Origin: Paramecium octaurelia
Taxonomy: Eukaryota; Ciliophora; Oligohymenophorea; Peniculida; Parameciidae
Direction of reading: 5' to 3'
Length of the DNA stretch: 64,000 nt
NCBI GenBank assembly: GCA_905182995.1
Contig: CAJJDP010000021.1
Span: 190,648-254,647, forward strand
A model generated the notes under the pieces. It was not told where the DNA came from. It worked only from the letters and a program-made list of their open reading frames with translations, and did not search any database. The position numbers and the translations under genes are program-made. Shown one piece after another: positions 24,697 through 36,565 of this stretch; position 1 is the stretch's first letter; the number at the start of each line of letters is the position of its first letter.

Positions 24697-26372
24697 TCAT
24701 TATTCTTTTTCTTAACCTTTATACTCCTTCACCTTTTTAGCTAAAGCTTCTGACAATAAAGAAAGCACACTAATTTCATAATCAATTTGAGTGACCTTTT
24801 TATTTTAAGTCTACTTTTTCAACTCCTCATTCTATTTTTTTAATTATTGGTTATGCTCTTAAAATTACTTAATCTTATCTGTTAACAATGAAATTTATTA
24901 AGACTGTTAAAGTTGGGATTCGAATTTGCTTTTCTAATTCTTACTTTCTTCTTCCATTTCCCTTTCATTGAGTTTAGCTTATAATTCTTTTATTTTTTCT
25001 TCCAATTTATGGTTTTCCTTTATATAATACTCTCTTTCAAAATTTTCACTTTTCATATTTGCAGATAACTTCATTTCTTATGACAATTATTAATTGGGGT
25101 TACTAATCACTTTAGGCATTTCTTCATCATGCAAGGTCTGTAGTAAATCTTAAAGTTCTCGAATTTTTTATCCATACTCAGTTTCCATAATTTTAATTTA
25201 TTCTTATGATCTTTCGAATCTTGCCTACTTTTATTGCAACTCTAGTTCTAAATTCAATTTGGATTCTTTCAACTCCGATTATTACAATAATAACTCCTTA
25301 ATATTTTATTACAAAATAGTTATTTCTTTTTCATATCTTTCTTTTCCTTTTTAATATACATCTTTGTCTAACTCCCTTCTTTCTTGTAGCTAATTAATAT
25401 TTTCTAATCGCTTACACTTTCAATTTTTTATTCCAATTTTTCATTATCTTACAATTTAAATTTGTATTACTAATATTCTTCTTTAAGCTAAATAAATTAG
25501 GCTTCCTTCCTCTTGAAATCTTCAATTATCAATTCATATTAAGCCAATTTGTGTTCTTGTTCCAAACACTTTTAATGAATTTTCTCACTTTCCTTATACT
25601 CATGTTAAAAGTCCATCTTCTCCTCCAAACCTTAATATAATTAGTAATGCTTACATTTTTCTAAATGGCATTTAGATTCTGTTAGTGCCCTGATTTCCAT
25701 ATCCCTATTTTCTAATTAGGCTAATGCATCATCTAGGGCACTTTTCAATGTTTTCTTTTTCTCTTCAGATTCATTTAATTATTTTTTAAGTTCTGTATTA
25801 TAAGATTCAATTTCATCCATTTTTTGGACTAAATTTTATATGTAGTTTTCCTCTTGCCATTCATTCGTTTGAATTTCTTCTGACTTTGATTTATATTATT
25901 TATAATACTTCATCTAGGTGATTTTTGAGAAAATGCATTAAAGTTTCTTAATCTTTCTCCTCCAACATTAAGATAGGTTCAATAAATTTTCCCCTTATAT
26001 TTGAAGACAGGATGACTTTCATTATCAATTCAAATAATGCCAAAATCTATTACCTATTCTACTTCACAGTGATTTCGAAAACATCAATTTCTATATAATC
26101 AGGTGGTTTGCATTGAATATTGGTTCGATACTATTAAACCTTTTAAAGCATATCAATCAAATGGCCTTGAACCTTCTAAACATCAGTATCAACCTTTATT
26201 TTTTTTGCACTCGCCAAAGAAAAGAATGTAGGATCAACTAAATTCAACAACTAACTAAATGCGCATCCTTCGATATAATTGCATGCTTACCATCAGCCAA
26301 ACTTTCAAAAGACTAAATATTCAATTACTAATATTTGTTAAGCCATTAAACAATAGCATTCTCTAAACTCAT
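24697..26372 (-). CDS. HOOK-type coiled-coil adaptor, 533 aa
   Basis: ATG at 26372, TGA at 24699-24697. Introns at 26268..26290, 25884..25908 and 25390..25415 give 534 codons. Residues 1-150 match the N-terminal HOOK domain, a calponin-homology relative: IVQWLNKYQ, SFESLADGCAFSQLLNLVDP, MLEEKDQETLMHFLKNHLDE. The rest is near-continuous coiled coil. HOOK proteins link cargo to dynein through this domain and to vesicles through the C-terminus, with FTS and FHIP. The protein is shorter than animal HOOKs (about 700 residues) and its C-terminal part is poor in recognisable motifs. CCDC88-type relatives share the same domain, so the subgroup is not fixed. Confidence 0.88.
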
Positions 26373-26941
26373 GTTTTAATTAATGACTTAATATTAAATT
26401 TTGATAAAGAAAGGAAAATTATAATATTAATGATAATTATGATTATTGTGATAAAAAATTCGAAAGTGGAAAGATTCCAATAAACTTTCTTACCTATTTG
26501 ATTTACACGAGCAAGTGGATGTTTGCTTAAAAATAATAATCATGACGTTATTAACAAAATTATTTAAAAGAAATTCAGTTTAAACATGATTGGCAGGTAA
26601 TCTAGAATTGAAATTCTAAATTTAAGAATCTTTCAACAATTAATATATTTGGCAGCATTTTTAAATAAAAATTGCATTTTTTATGAACCTAAATTATTTG
26701 TAATAATGAAATAATTCTATAAGTTTTTAATTAATATTATAAATTCTACATAAGAATGCATGAATGAAATTTTGTTTAACATATATGTCGTTATTTAAAT
26801 AATACAAATAATATTTGGAAGTGAATAGATATCTTAGATTCATATAAGGATTTATTGATTATATTTTATTAGTAAGGAAAAAGATTCTTAGATGATTTTT
26901 TTAATTTGTATAAGCAATTAAGTATTTGATAATTATTTTTA
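26373..26941. other. Intergenic between divergent genes
   Basis: About 570 bp of AT-rich sequence between the divergent starts of the HOOK-type gene (-) and the AIP1 gene (+). I find no credible frame or repeat. It is probably the promoter region for both. Confidence 0.5.
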
Positions 26942-28797
26942 ATGGAATAAATCGTCTGGCAAGTTAAGTATCCACCAACAGCTGGTACAGAAAGAGGAAG
27001 ACCTTCAAGAATTGATTCAAGTTCAAAATACTTGGTTTATTGCATTTCAAATAGTGTTATTGTAAGACATTTAGAGGATCTAAACAAATATTCTGTATTT
27101 GATTAACATAAGTTTGACACAACAGCAGTCGCTATTTCACCCAATGGAAATTTATGCTGTTCAGGAGATTCAAAGGGATCCATAATGGTTTGGGAATTAA
27201 ACATTCAGGTAACTTGATGAAAGTAGTTTAGCCTCATCCAGTATTTAGGTAATATGAAGATGTTTTGGGAGGTGCTATAAAAGATATCTGTTGGACAGGA
27301 GATGGTGAAAGGTTAGCAATAGTTGGAGAAGGCAAAACATATTTTGGCAGAACTATTCTTCTTGACACTGGTAGCAGTGTAGGAGAAATTAGTGGAGTAT
27401 CTTTGACCGTAAATGCTTGTGCAATGAGACCCTAGAGACCATTCAGATTGGCTTTAGGAGGGGATGAAACTTCAATATGTTGGTTTGAAGGGCCTCCATT
27501 TAAATTTAAGAAGTCGACGAAATAACATAATAATAGCATCTTCTCAATTAAATATAATTAAAGTGGCGATCATTTTGTTTCAGTTGGAGCTGATAAAAAG
27601 ATCTACATATATGAAGGAAAGACAGGAGAAGTTGTGAAGGAGATAACAACAGATAGTCCTCACACTAGAAGCATCACAGGTGTAAGTTGGGTTAATGATA
27701 CAACATTTGTAACTTCATCAAATGATACTACATTGAAAGTTTGGAACTTTGATGGACTATTAAAAACACTCAAAATTCCAAACGCATAAGAAATTGATGA
27801 TATGCAAGTAGGAGTGACTGTAAGTGGGAAAGTAGCATACTCTCTATCTTTGACTGGTGCATTGAATGTTTGGAATGATGTACTAAACATTGAAGAAGGA
27901 CCAACAAAAAGGTTGTTTGGACATAATGCTTTAGTTGGTTAGATTGCTGTATATGGAGATAAGCTTATAACAGGTGACAACAATGGAAGATTATGTAATC
28001 ATTTAATTCATATTTAAAGTGATTTGGGAGAATGGAAATTCAATAAGGCCAACAGGAGTACATCATGCTAAGTAAGTGATCTCACTTTCAATTTCACAAA
28101 ATGTATTATACTCATTAGGAGGGGAATAAATTAAATTGACTAATTTAGAAACCAATACAATTGAGAAAACTACTGATTGCAAAGGATTGACATTAAAATT
28201 ATAGGCAAACTTATCTAATCCTAATGTTTGCTATTTGCTTATGGAGAATGGACTCATATTAGAATTTACTAATTTAGAATTGACTAGAGAATACTAGTTG
28301 GGCTATGAAGTGAGCAGTTTTTTATTGGCTGAATCAGTGTTTCTGGTTGGCGATCTTAAGGGAAAGATTCATGTTGTTAGCCTTGAAAGTGGGGCTGAAG
28401 TACAAACATTCTAATTGCAATAAACTAAAATAACAGCCATGGCCTTATAGGGTGATAGATTCTTATGCGGTGATACAACTGGTAAAATGAAACTTATTGA
28501 TTACAAATAAAATTAAGTATTATATGGGGATAGATGGACTCATCACACTACTATTATTTCATCTTTAAGTTTTACAAATTCAGGTAAATTTGCAGTATCT
28601 ACTGGGTATGATAATAAAATTATGGTTTGGAATTTGTCAGATGGTTAGAGAGTTCTTGAAAGAATTGGTATACTTTAAAATATTATTTAGATGCTCATAA
28701 AAGAGGAGTCTTAACAGCTATTATCACTTCGGATAATAAAGTAATAAGTAGTGGAGGGGATAACTCTTTTAAAGAATGGGTGCTAAATTTGGAATGA
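26942..28797 (+). CDS. Actin-interacting protein 1 (AIP1/WDR1), 594 aa
   Basis: ATG 26942 to TGA 28795-28797, with introns at 27209..27231, 27995..28019 and 28668..28690; 595 codons. The protein is a string of WD40 repeats filling the whole length, as expected for the double seven-bladed propeller of AIP1 (about 600 residues in other eukaryotes). Recognisable blocks are CCSGDSKGSIMVWELN, GGDEDTS-type turns (LALGGDETSICWFEGPPFKF) and SVGADKKIYIYEGKTGE; the last is SSGGDNSFKEWVL. AIP1 works with cofilin to disassemble actin filaments. The LGGDETS and GPPFKF blocks in the fourth blade are characteristic of the family. Confidence 0.95.
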
Positions 28798-28928
28798 GTA
28801 ATATTATAAAAATAATCAAAATTCTGAAGCATTCCTCTAATATATATATTTATGTAAATATCATTAAATTGATATTCATAAAGAAAAATAATGTTAAAGA
28901 AAGATAAAAATATTTTAATATCATTAAT

Positions 28929-29111
28929 TCAAATTTGCAATGATCCTTGAAGATTCTTCTTTTCCCTACTACAATTTCTTCTTTTTATTATTGGATTATT
29001 ATTGATCATAAATCTCGATTCATTACTCAAACAGTCTGATTGTATTAATTTTTCTATCTAATCTAAATGATTTCTTTGATTTTCTTTTGGTTTCTACACA
29101 GAACATCCCAT
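28929..29111 (-). CDS. 60-residue protein with myristoyl/palmitoyl-type N-terminus
   Basis: An intronless frame from ATG at 29111 to TGA at 28931-28929. It begins MGCSVQKPKENQ: Gly2 followed by Cys3 and Ser is a classic N-myristoylation site with an adjacent palmitoylation cysteine. The rest is hydrophilic, with a short helix (LDQIEKLIQSDC) and a basic patch (IIKRRNCSREKK) that could add membrane affinity. There is no transmembrane helix. It lies alone between AIP1 and the GSK3-like gene. Such short MGC proteins are easily missed because they fall below length cut-offs. Codon use looks normal. Function unknown; a peripheral membrane role is inferred. Confidence 0.6.
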
Positions 29112-29719
29112 CCGCAATATTTATCTTGAAAATTATTAAAAAATAACTAAAATAAAAACTTTCGATTAAACTTTAAATCCCCAAGATTTTCTCACAAAAA
29201 TTTAAATAAAAAAACTACATACACTAATACTGCATCTATTTTATTGAATAGTTTTGTTCTTTCTTAGTTTATATATAAAATAACTCCTTCAAACAGTTAT
29301 TTTAGTTAAATTATTTATAAAAAGGGTCACAATAATCCAAACATATTTGCAATTTACGATTCTTAGGAATGATAAAAATACTAACTAAAATAAAACTAAA
29401 ATTAAGATTTATTATAAAAAACAGATTGATTTATTATATTGTATAATTATACTCATTAGAATAAGTATAAACTTCTGATATATAATTACTATTTATATTA
29501 AATTCACTAGATTTTAATTTGTAATAATACAATTCTAGAATAATCATGGCAATCAATCAAAAACTGCTGAATTAATAGAGAAATTAATTGAAATATTCTT
29601 ATTCTCTCTTAAACAAAGCGAATTCTTGGAATATTGATTTTGAAAAGTGCTTACTCTATTCAAATTAGAAAAATTTATATCTTTTCGTTGCATAAAATAG
29701 AATTATATAAATTTAATTA
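29112..29719. other. Intergenic, AT-rich
   Basis: About 600 bp of very AT-rich sequence between divergent starts. A long minus-strand frame stays open through it (about 29550 to 29050), but its translation is Ile/Phe/Tyr/Asn-rich noise and runs out of frame into the MGC gene, so I do not call it. Confidence 0.45.
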
Positions 29720-30742
29720 ATGAGTATGCCATTATCAAAATTTCCATCGATTGAAATCATTAAAGTAGCAGGATCGGGTACTTTTGGTAATTATTTTGAC
29801 CATATGTAAAGGATATGTCTTTGAAGCTTATGATCACAATACAAAATAGAAAGTTGCTCTTAAAAGAATTGAGAAGGTTGGAAATCTGTTAAGTAGAGAA
29901 TATGAGATACTATTTGAAGTTAAAGAATGTGATCATATTGTCAAAATACTTGTATTTTATTTTAGTAAGAGTAGGATTTTTTTTATTCCAGAACTGATGC
30001 GGGTAAATTAATTCAAAATATTGTGTTTGAATATATGGAGGATAATCTTGAAAACAGGATTTAAACATATATAAAATAAGGTAAGGTCTTCTCTGAATTG
30101 ACTATAAAGTCATACATTTATCAAATTTTAAAAGGATTATAGTTTATTCATAAAAAGGGAATAGCTCATAGAGATTTAAAACCGTAAAAAATGATTGATA
30201 ATTTTTATTAGAGAAAACATCCTTATCAATGACAAAGAAGTAGTTAAATTGTGCGATTTTGGAAGTTCTAAAATGATAAATACTCACGGTTAAAATACCC
30301 CATACATAGTGTCAAGATATTATCGTGCTCCTGAATTAATTTTATGTGTTACAAAGTATGATGTGTCTATTGACATTTGGGCTTTGGGTTGCATAATGGG
30401 GGAATTGGTTGTAAAAGAGGCTCTATTCAAAGGAAAAAGTGAAGGGGATTAATTGTTTGCAATTTTCAAAGTGATGGGGAGCTTCAATTAAAGTGAAATG
30501 GATTACTTTGCAAATAAAGTGCCTTTCGATCATAAAATATTTTTCAAAGAGTTGTAGAAGTATAAAAAATAGAATTTGAAAGAGAAATTCAATTAAATGA
30601 AAGACTTGGACAACTTCTTGGATTTGCTTAAGTAAGATTATTCATCATATTAAGTTAAATGTTGCAGTACAACCCAGAGAAAAGAATCAGTGCAAGTGAT
30701 GCTTTGAAGCATCCGTTTTTTAAAGATGTAGCGGATTAATGA
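29720..30742 (+). CDS. GSK3-family protein kinase, 307 aa
   Basis: ATG 29720 to TGA 30740-30742, with introns at 29787..29811, 29952..29974, 30184..30211 and 30632..30654; 308 codons. It is a complete but minimal kinase domain: glycine loop AGSGTFGYV, VALKRI (Lys40), HRDLKPENILIN (split by intron 3), CDFGSSK. The activation segment NTPYIVSRYYRAPELI contains the Tyr that GSK3 autophosphorylates and the Arg residues that bind primed substrate. The end PEKRISASDALKHPFF is typical of the CMGC group. It lacks the N- and C-terminal extensions of GSK3 (usually about 400 residues). Role inferred: Ser/Thr kinase for primed substrates. Paramecium has many GSK3 paralogues, so this is one member. Confidence 0.93.
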
Positions 30743-30785
30743 TTATATATGAAGAATAAATTATTTACTATATATTTAATGTGAA

Positions 30786-31320
30786 TCATTTATCTTAAGC
30801 TTCTCTGCATCCAACAATTTTTTCCTCTCCCATGGCTGAAAGAACGGATATCAACAAATCCCTTTGATATTTATGAATTCATTACTTGCCGGCTTCAAAT
30901 TAGTCTCTGACTTCCTTAACCAAATTGAAGTCATCTTCAGTTTCTGGTAATTTGAGATCTTCTTTAGTTGATCCATCATCATTCATAAGAATGACAAATC
31001 CATCTCCTTAGATATCCATCAAAGTATATTCCTTTTTGGTGACAAATGGAACATCAACATTGTGAGAAGTTGGGGCTGAATCTTCGTAAGTTTTGTTTGT
31101 GAAAATATCCTTTCCAACGATGGAAGCCTAAAACATTCAACTAAATCATTACTTTAGCATGACCATGCTTTCCAGCTTTTGATGTAGACACATCAGTAAT
31201 TTTGCATGGATGTCCTTTGAGCATAACGTAGCCACCCTTCTTTAATGAACCAGCACTTTCTGTGTAGGTGTGGGATGATCCGGCGTTTCCTTACTCAAAT
31301 TGATTTTCGTCGTCAGACAT
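30786..31320 (-). CDS. Translation factor eIF5A, 161 aa
   Basis: ATG at 31320, TGA at 30788-30786, with introns at 31128..31152 and 30862..30885; 162 codons. The protein matches eIF5A throughout: a Gly-rich start, then [20 protein letters not shown], in which Lys51 (GK*HGH) is the residue converted to hypusine. An OB-fold follows ([17 protein letters not shown]), ending [19 protein letters not shown]. The second intron is 24 nt, a multiple of three, and carries an in-frame TGA, so unspliced message would stop early. eIF5A binds the ribosome E site and relieves stalling, for example at proline runs, and helps termination. Its length is normal for the family. Confidence 0.98.
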
Positions 31321-31452
31321 TTAATTATATTTAAATTTTATTTTAAATTTTGGGATTTGTGAAATATATTATAAATCACAACTCATCAGAAAATAAATTC
31401 TTTAAATTATATTCATAAAAGTTAATTCTCCAAAATTTTAACTATAAAATTT

Positions 31453-32130
31453 TCATTATGCTCTACGCAAATCTAAGTGAGTCCTCATCTACTCTAGCCA
31501 ACAATTGAATTCCAGATTCTCTATGATTTGCATTTCACGATGATTTCTATCTTCCTTGTAGCAAGCATATGGATATTTCCAATCACAATTAATCGTCGAC
31601 TAAATATCTAATTAGGCACTAAGTTAGTAAATACTTTACTTATATTCAGTTAAAGCTATTTGATCTTATTGAATGTAATTAGAATTCTTCTGATTAATTA
31701 AATCTATCCACTAATTATGTTTATTGCGTTATAATAAAGATCGATATGAAGTTTATTTAGATTATTAATGTAATATAGATTACTATTACTTTATCAACTC
31801 AGATTGCTACTCAGTATTTCTAATTGTAAAGTCAGTTGGAGTATGCAAAGATGTACTAGGAGTCTTTTTGCTATTATCCTTCATTTATTTTTTAGGAGAT
31901 TTATGAGTTAGACCTGCTAAGAAATTTTTCAAAGACACATTTTATGGAATCACAACTGAGGTACTCGCACAAGATGATTTCAACTTTAGATTGTTTATCA
32001 GATTTTTGACATCTTTTCTTTATTGAGGACAATAAAATTGTTTTTGTTGTGTATCATATCTATCACATATCTAATTAATTGTTTATTTATTGAATGAAGA
32101 GGTTCTCTTCTTCTCAGCTCCTTTATTCAT
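31453..32130 (-). CDS. Hypothetical basic protein, 225 aa
   Basis: An intronless frame from ATG at 32130 to TGA at 31455-31453, 226 codons. It is Lys/Gln/Ser-rich with no membrane segment. Features: a basic start (GAEKKRTSSFNKQ), Cys pairs scattered over the length, Ser/Thr-Pro sites in the first half (HKSPKKQ, KKTPSTSLHTPTD), and a helical, Gln-rich second half ending WLEQMRTHLDLRRAQ. It reads as a disordered regulatory or cytoskeletal protein. I do not recognise a family. Good third-position codon bias and a clean start and stop support the call. Confidence 0.65.
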
Positions 32131-32242
32131 TAAGTTAACAATATTATTTTTAATATAATTCTGGGTTTATAATTAATTACTAAATAGATCAAACATAGTG
32201 ACAAATTATAGATTCAAAATTTATAGTAGATACATAAATTTC

Positions 32243-35200
32243 TCATATTACATTCCACGCATTCCTACCCTACTTATTTAAAATGTGAGAAGAGGCTCCA
32301 GAAAACATGAGCATGTCAGCTATATCAAAATGAGAATATGCTATAGCCAAATGCAAGGGGGTGTTTCCATCATCCTTTTTTAGTAAAAAAATACATTTTA
32401 TATGTTGATATCTGCTCCTCTCTTTATCAGTTCTTTGACAATATCCTTATTTCCACTTTGAGTGGCTAAAGTTAAGAATGTTTCATTTTTTTAGAATCTG
32501 TAATCAGTATACATTTCTGGCAGCTATTTAAAGTTTTCCAAAAACTAATGTCTTAAGGTTTTTATTTACTTCCTAATAATTATTATCCTCTATAGCAAAC
32601 TTTACTTGATACTTTTGATCATATTTCTGCCTTCTCGTTTGTTCCTCTGCATGGCTTCTCATTCTCAATGAGTGCTATTGCATACTTGATATCTAAAGAG
32701 ATAATATATAAAAATATAAGTATTTACTTTCTATTCAAAGATCTTATTGATTAAATTTTCTGATTTTGTTTTATGATGCTTGATTTTTTTATCGTTCTCT
32801 ACTTCAAGATTTTATGGTTAAATTTTTGCTTACTGCTTTTAAGTATCTACTTCTAATATCTTCTGTGAGCTGATCTCTAATTTGCTATTTGAAGATTTAA
32901 TGGATGAAGTTTCACTTAAATCTGCATTTGATTTACTTTTTTGTATTATTTTTGTTCCTGAAACGTTGACTGATTATTACGATTGGTTGGTGGGTTTTGT
33001 TAAAAATTAGGTAGTAGATTGTGTTATAATGTTATTTTGAGTTTATTAATTAGTATGTTAATTGGTTAGTTAATTAGAGTATTGCATCGTTAATCTTGAA
33101 TTGCTTTGATCTGGTGAATTACTGGTTTATTTTGTTCTTAAATTTGGTTGAATATTTATTGTTTATGTTTGATTTTTTTTTAGTTATTTTTTATTAAGTA
33201 TATTTTTTTTAATGCTAACTATTTATCTAATCTATTATTCACCTTTAGCACTTTATTAATTGGTTACTTATTATTATTGTTATTAATGCTACTAATTGTT
33301 TTGTTGTTACGACTTTTAACTTTTTTATTAATTCTCTACTTCTTTTAATTTTGGAATTTCAGGTAGATTTTATAAAGTCTCTATTAAATCCTGGTGTTCT
33401 ATATCGATAACCTTTTCCTTATCTTGATATCTCCCAATTAATATTTAGTCGTATCTGATAGCTAATTAATCTATTACTCTCCTTTTTAAAAATGATTTAT
33501 CATAATATTTTTCCAATTATTTATAAGCCCAACCATCATTATCAGTATTAATAGAATCTAAAACTTAATTTATAGGTTTAGCTTGCTAAGGAAACGTTAA
33601 TAATTAGTTTTTCGTGTTTTGATCTAGCGTACTTAAAATGCAAACAAGATCAAGTGGTTATAAAAAATGATTTTTGGCTTTCTTAATAACAGTCAACTAC
33701 CCAGTTGATATGGCTGATATAAACTTAAACATAAAAAATTACATCTAAAATTTTTTAAGTCATCCTCTATAAATATTGTTTCATCCTTTTCTTCTTCCAA
33801 ATTGCTTAGCGACTTAATGATATTAAGCTTTTTACTTTCGTAGTCGTCTTATTATAATCCTGGCCTAAATTTATTTAAAATTAAACTTTAAATTGGTTCT
33901 TCTAAACGTAAATCCAAAGATAAACTTTAAACTGATTCACTTGAAGAAAATGTTTCAGTTGAACCAAAGTTAAAGTTTAAGGATAATTTTGGTTAGTAAA
34001 TAATGAATTTAGGAATGTCTAAATTTTATTCTAATGTAGGTCCAATCTATTCTAATCCAGGTACTTCAGTTGCTTAAAAGTTTCTGAATATACAAAGATA
34101 AAATACATATTTGTTAACTTAATCAATTGTTGCTGGGAAGTAAAATAATCCTCAATTTCTTGGAGATTCATACCAACAAAAGTAGTTTTTCTGGGCAATT
34201 TATGCAATCTACCTTGATAATAAAGTCTGACATATAAATTAGACTTAAATAAATTAATATATTTATTTACTTTTGAGAATTCTTAATTAAAATCTAGATT
34301 ATTGTTTTCTTCTATATTAGGAATGCTCTAGACACTTGATAATTCCTCTTTAATTATTTATTGAGAGACGGAATGCCTTAAATTAATATGTTTTTAAGAG
34401 TAGTGCGCAGATCCAGAATGTTAAAGTATTCTTTTCCCAGGAGAGCTAGCTTATTTAGGAGGAGATTATGCTTATTAAGCCTCTTCAATAATTTAATCTA
34501 TTTAAATAAATTTCGGCCTGTTGAAAATTTGAATTTCATTTTCTAATTTATCGTTAGTTATAGTAATTGTAAATTAATCTTTGTTTAAATTGATATCTTA
34601 GGCAAGATGTTCATTACTACCTGATTAACCAAATTAACTTTTTTTATATTTAGATAGTAGTGAAAACCTCTAGGGTTACTCAATTTCTTTGCTGTTTTCG
34701 GTTGTAGCGAGAATCATTTTAATTTTCCTTTGAAATGCCTTATTTGTAGTATTTAATTTAGCTATTTATGAACTAACAATATTATTCATCTTATGAGCAT
34801 GCTTAATATTTAATTAGTTGACAAATAACTTTTTCTTATAAGTTACTTATTTCTGTTGAAATTATTTTGCTTTATATAATATAAAGTTGCCAGCCTCAAA
34901 AGCATCACTTATTTTTTAGCGTTCTTCTTCATGCTTGAGGGTGAATTCAGGGGATATTATCACATTAAAGAGTGATTTAGGCTAAGATAGTTGTAGCAAT
35001 GTTTACTTGTTTATTGATAAAAAGTGTGGAAACTTGAGATTAGACAGCATTTTTGAATTTGAGTCTAACAGAAAGTTTCTTCATCTTTTTTAACCCCTAA
35101 GGGACATCATCTTCTTCCTAAGAATCATCATCTTTATCTGATTCGTAGTCTTAGCCTTTTGATGAATGCTACTCTAATGGTTCTGTAATTTATATTATTG

Positions 35201-35722
35201 GGATTTAGAGCAATGGAGGTATCTCTGGCAATCTGGCACTATGTTAAGATTCAGTTTAAATTGAAGGCAAAGTACTTTTTCTGGATTCCATTTTTCTTAA
35301 TTCCCTTGCCTTTTTTTATATAATCAAAAAAGGATGCTGTTCAGATTCAGTATACAATATCATCCTCTCTTATTTGAATCTTTTCTATTGATGTAAATTC
35401 TTTAAGTCTGAAGATAAACTTTTTATATGATGAGCTTATGGCTGTTATTTAGAAATATGTTGAGTCTATGTTTTTACTCGAACAGAATTCAAATTTATTG
35501 GTTTATTCACATTTTAAGGAGTTGTAATTGGTTTTGCTAAACTGTTTTATTTGTTCAAATTGGATGTCTGAGTCCTTGTTGATGATAAATATTCCGATGC
35601 CAAACTTGGTGTTGAAGTATGAGGTCCAAAATAGTTTCCGAATGCTCTATAGAATTTCTAGGTAAATAAATTGAATACTAAACCTTAGTCAAATAGGCTT
35701 GGTCAATATAATTTTAATTCAT
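32243..35722 (-). CDS. Large PB1-like, Gln-rich, ankyrin-repeat protein, 1,086 aa
   Basis: ATG at 35722, TGA at 32245-32243. Nine introns close the frame to exactly 1,087 codons (e.g. 35658..35683, 32693..32727, 32545..32569, 32375..32394). Residues 1-270 are Ser/Thr/Gln-rich. About 270-420 is basic and coiled-coil-like. Near 500 there is a beta-rich stretch that looks like a PB1-type module (NLYVRLYYQGRLHKLPRKTT). An acidic Ser/Leu-rich region and a second globular part (FYISHINWKAKNHF, DLVCILSTLDQ) follow. A Gln-rich linker then leads to ankyrin repeats at the C-terminus (NETFLTLATQSGNKDIVKEL, DDGNTPLHLAIAYSHFDIAD). I see no catalytic domain. A scaffold role is inferred. The many introns are the main uncertainty; two adjacent genes are less likely, as the frame runs through. 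Confidence 0.75.
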
Positions 35723-36239
35723 TTTTTATAATTAACAAGAAATAGAAATATTCATACACAAATTTGTAATTAATTAATATTGTTGAGAACAATTTGAGTA
35801 GTTAACAAAGTAATCAATAAATTATAACTAACAAATAAGATTGAATAAGTAAATATTTATGAGAATTTAATTTTCAATTTGACAATTGAATATCTATTTT
35901 ACTATAGCTAACTACAATACTTTACTTCAGATATTGTTACTGTTTCTTTCGCAATTCAAATAATGATTATCATATATGCATATCAACAGATCATTGAATT
36001 CATTTATTCCTATAAGTTAAGATATATGATTTAAAAAATATGATAATAATGAAAAAAATGTAAAACAGATTTTGCTTATGCTTGAAAATGAATAATAACT
36101 TGTTTCTTAATTCCATTCTACCTCTATCTCAGAAATATTTCTAAACTAATTTTTTTGTATGCAAAATATTAATGTCGTAATTTTAAGTTGTTAATTCCAT
36201 AATCAAATAGGAATCATCACTTAATGCCATTTAATTCTC
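35723..36239. other. Intergenic, AT-rich
   Basis: About 520 bp upstream of the ankyrin gene and downstream of the small secreted-protein gene, both on the minus strand. I see only AT-rich sequence and no supportable frame. Confidence 0.5.
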
Positions 36240-36565
36240 TCACCAAGCAGGACGGAGAGGTGACTCTTCTAGCACATAATTCATCATTGTTATTCCTGGA
36301 TTACCCATCATCCTAGCTATTTCCATCTCATGATTAAGCATCATAACATCCATGGGTGCCGTTTCAATAAATGGCTTTGTTAATTGTACAAACAATGAGT
36401 ATTCTTGTAGTTCCGACGCATAATCATTTGACAAAAATGATAATTCCTCGTTCTACTCTAGTCTTAATAAAGGCCACTCATACCAATTTTACTCTTGCCT
36501 CTTAATGATGTTTATGCTTATGTACTGAGTATTGTTAGAATCAGAATCAAGATGACCACCTTCAT
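36240..36565 (-). CDS. Small secreted protein, 99 aa
   Basis: ATG at 36565, a 26-nt intron at 36458..36483, TGA at 36242-36240; 100 codons. The start MKVVILILILTILSTQAQ is a strong signal peptide with a plausible cut after the Ala-Gln. The mature part of about 80 residues is acidic, Met- and Glu-rich (MDVMMLNHEMEIARMMGNP) and has no cysteine, so disulfide-based toxin folds are excluded. It ends ESPLRPAW. Other GT starts inside the same region could give introns of 20 or 35 nt; the 26-nt choice best fits the local consensus. Function unknown; a secreted or lumenal role is inferred. Confidence 0.7.

Noticed and set aside
29050..29550. Long minus-strand open frame before the MGC micro-protein
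   Set aside because: Low-complexity Ile/Phe/Tyr/Asn translation and a different frame from the MGC protein; no intron links them.
33860..34210. A plus-strand frame open for over 110 codons antisense to the ankyrin gene
   Set aside because: The minus-strand reading forms one continuous protein with good codon use and correct introns; the plus frame is its mirror image.
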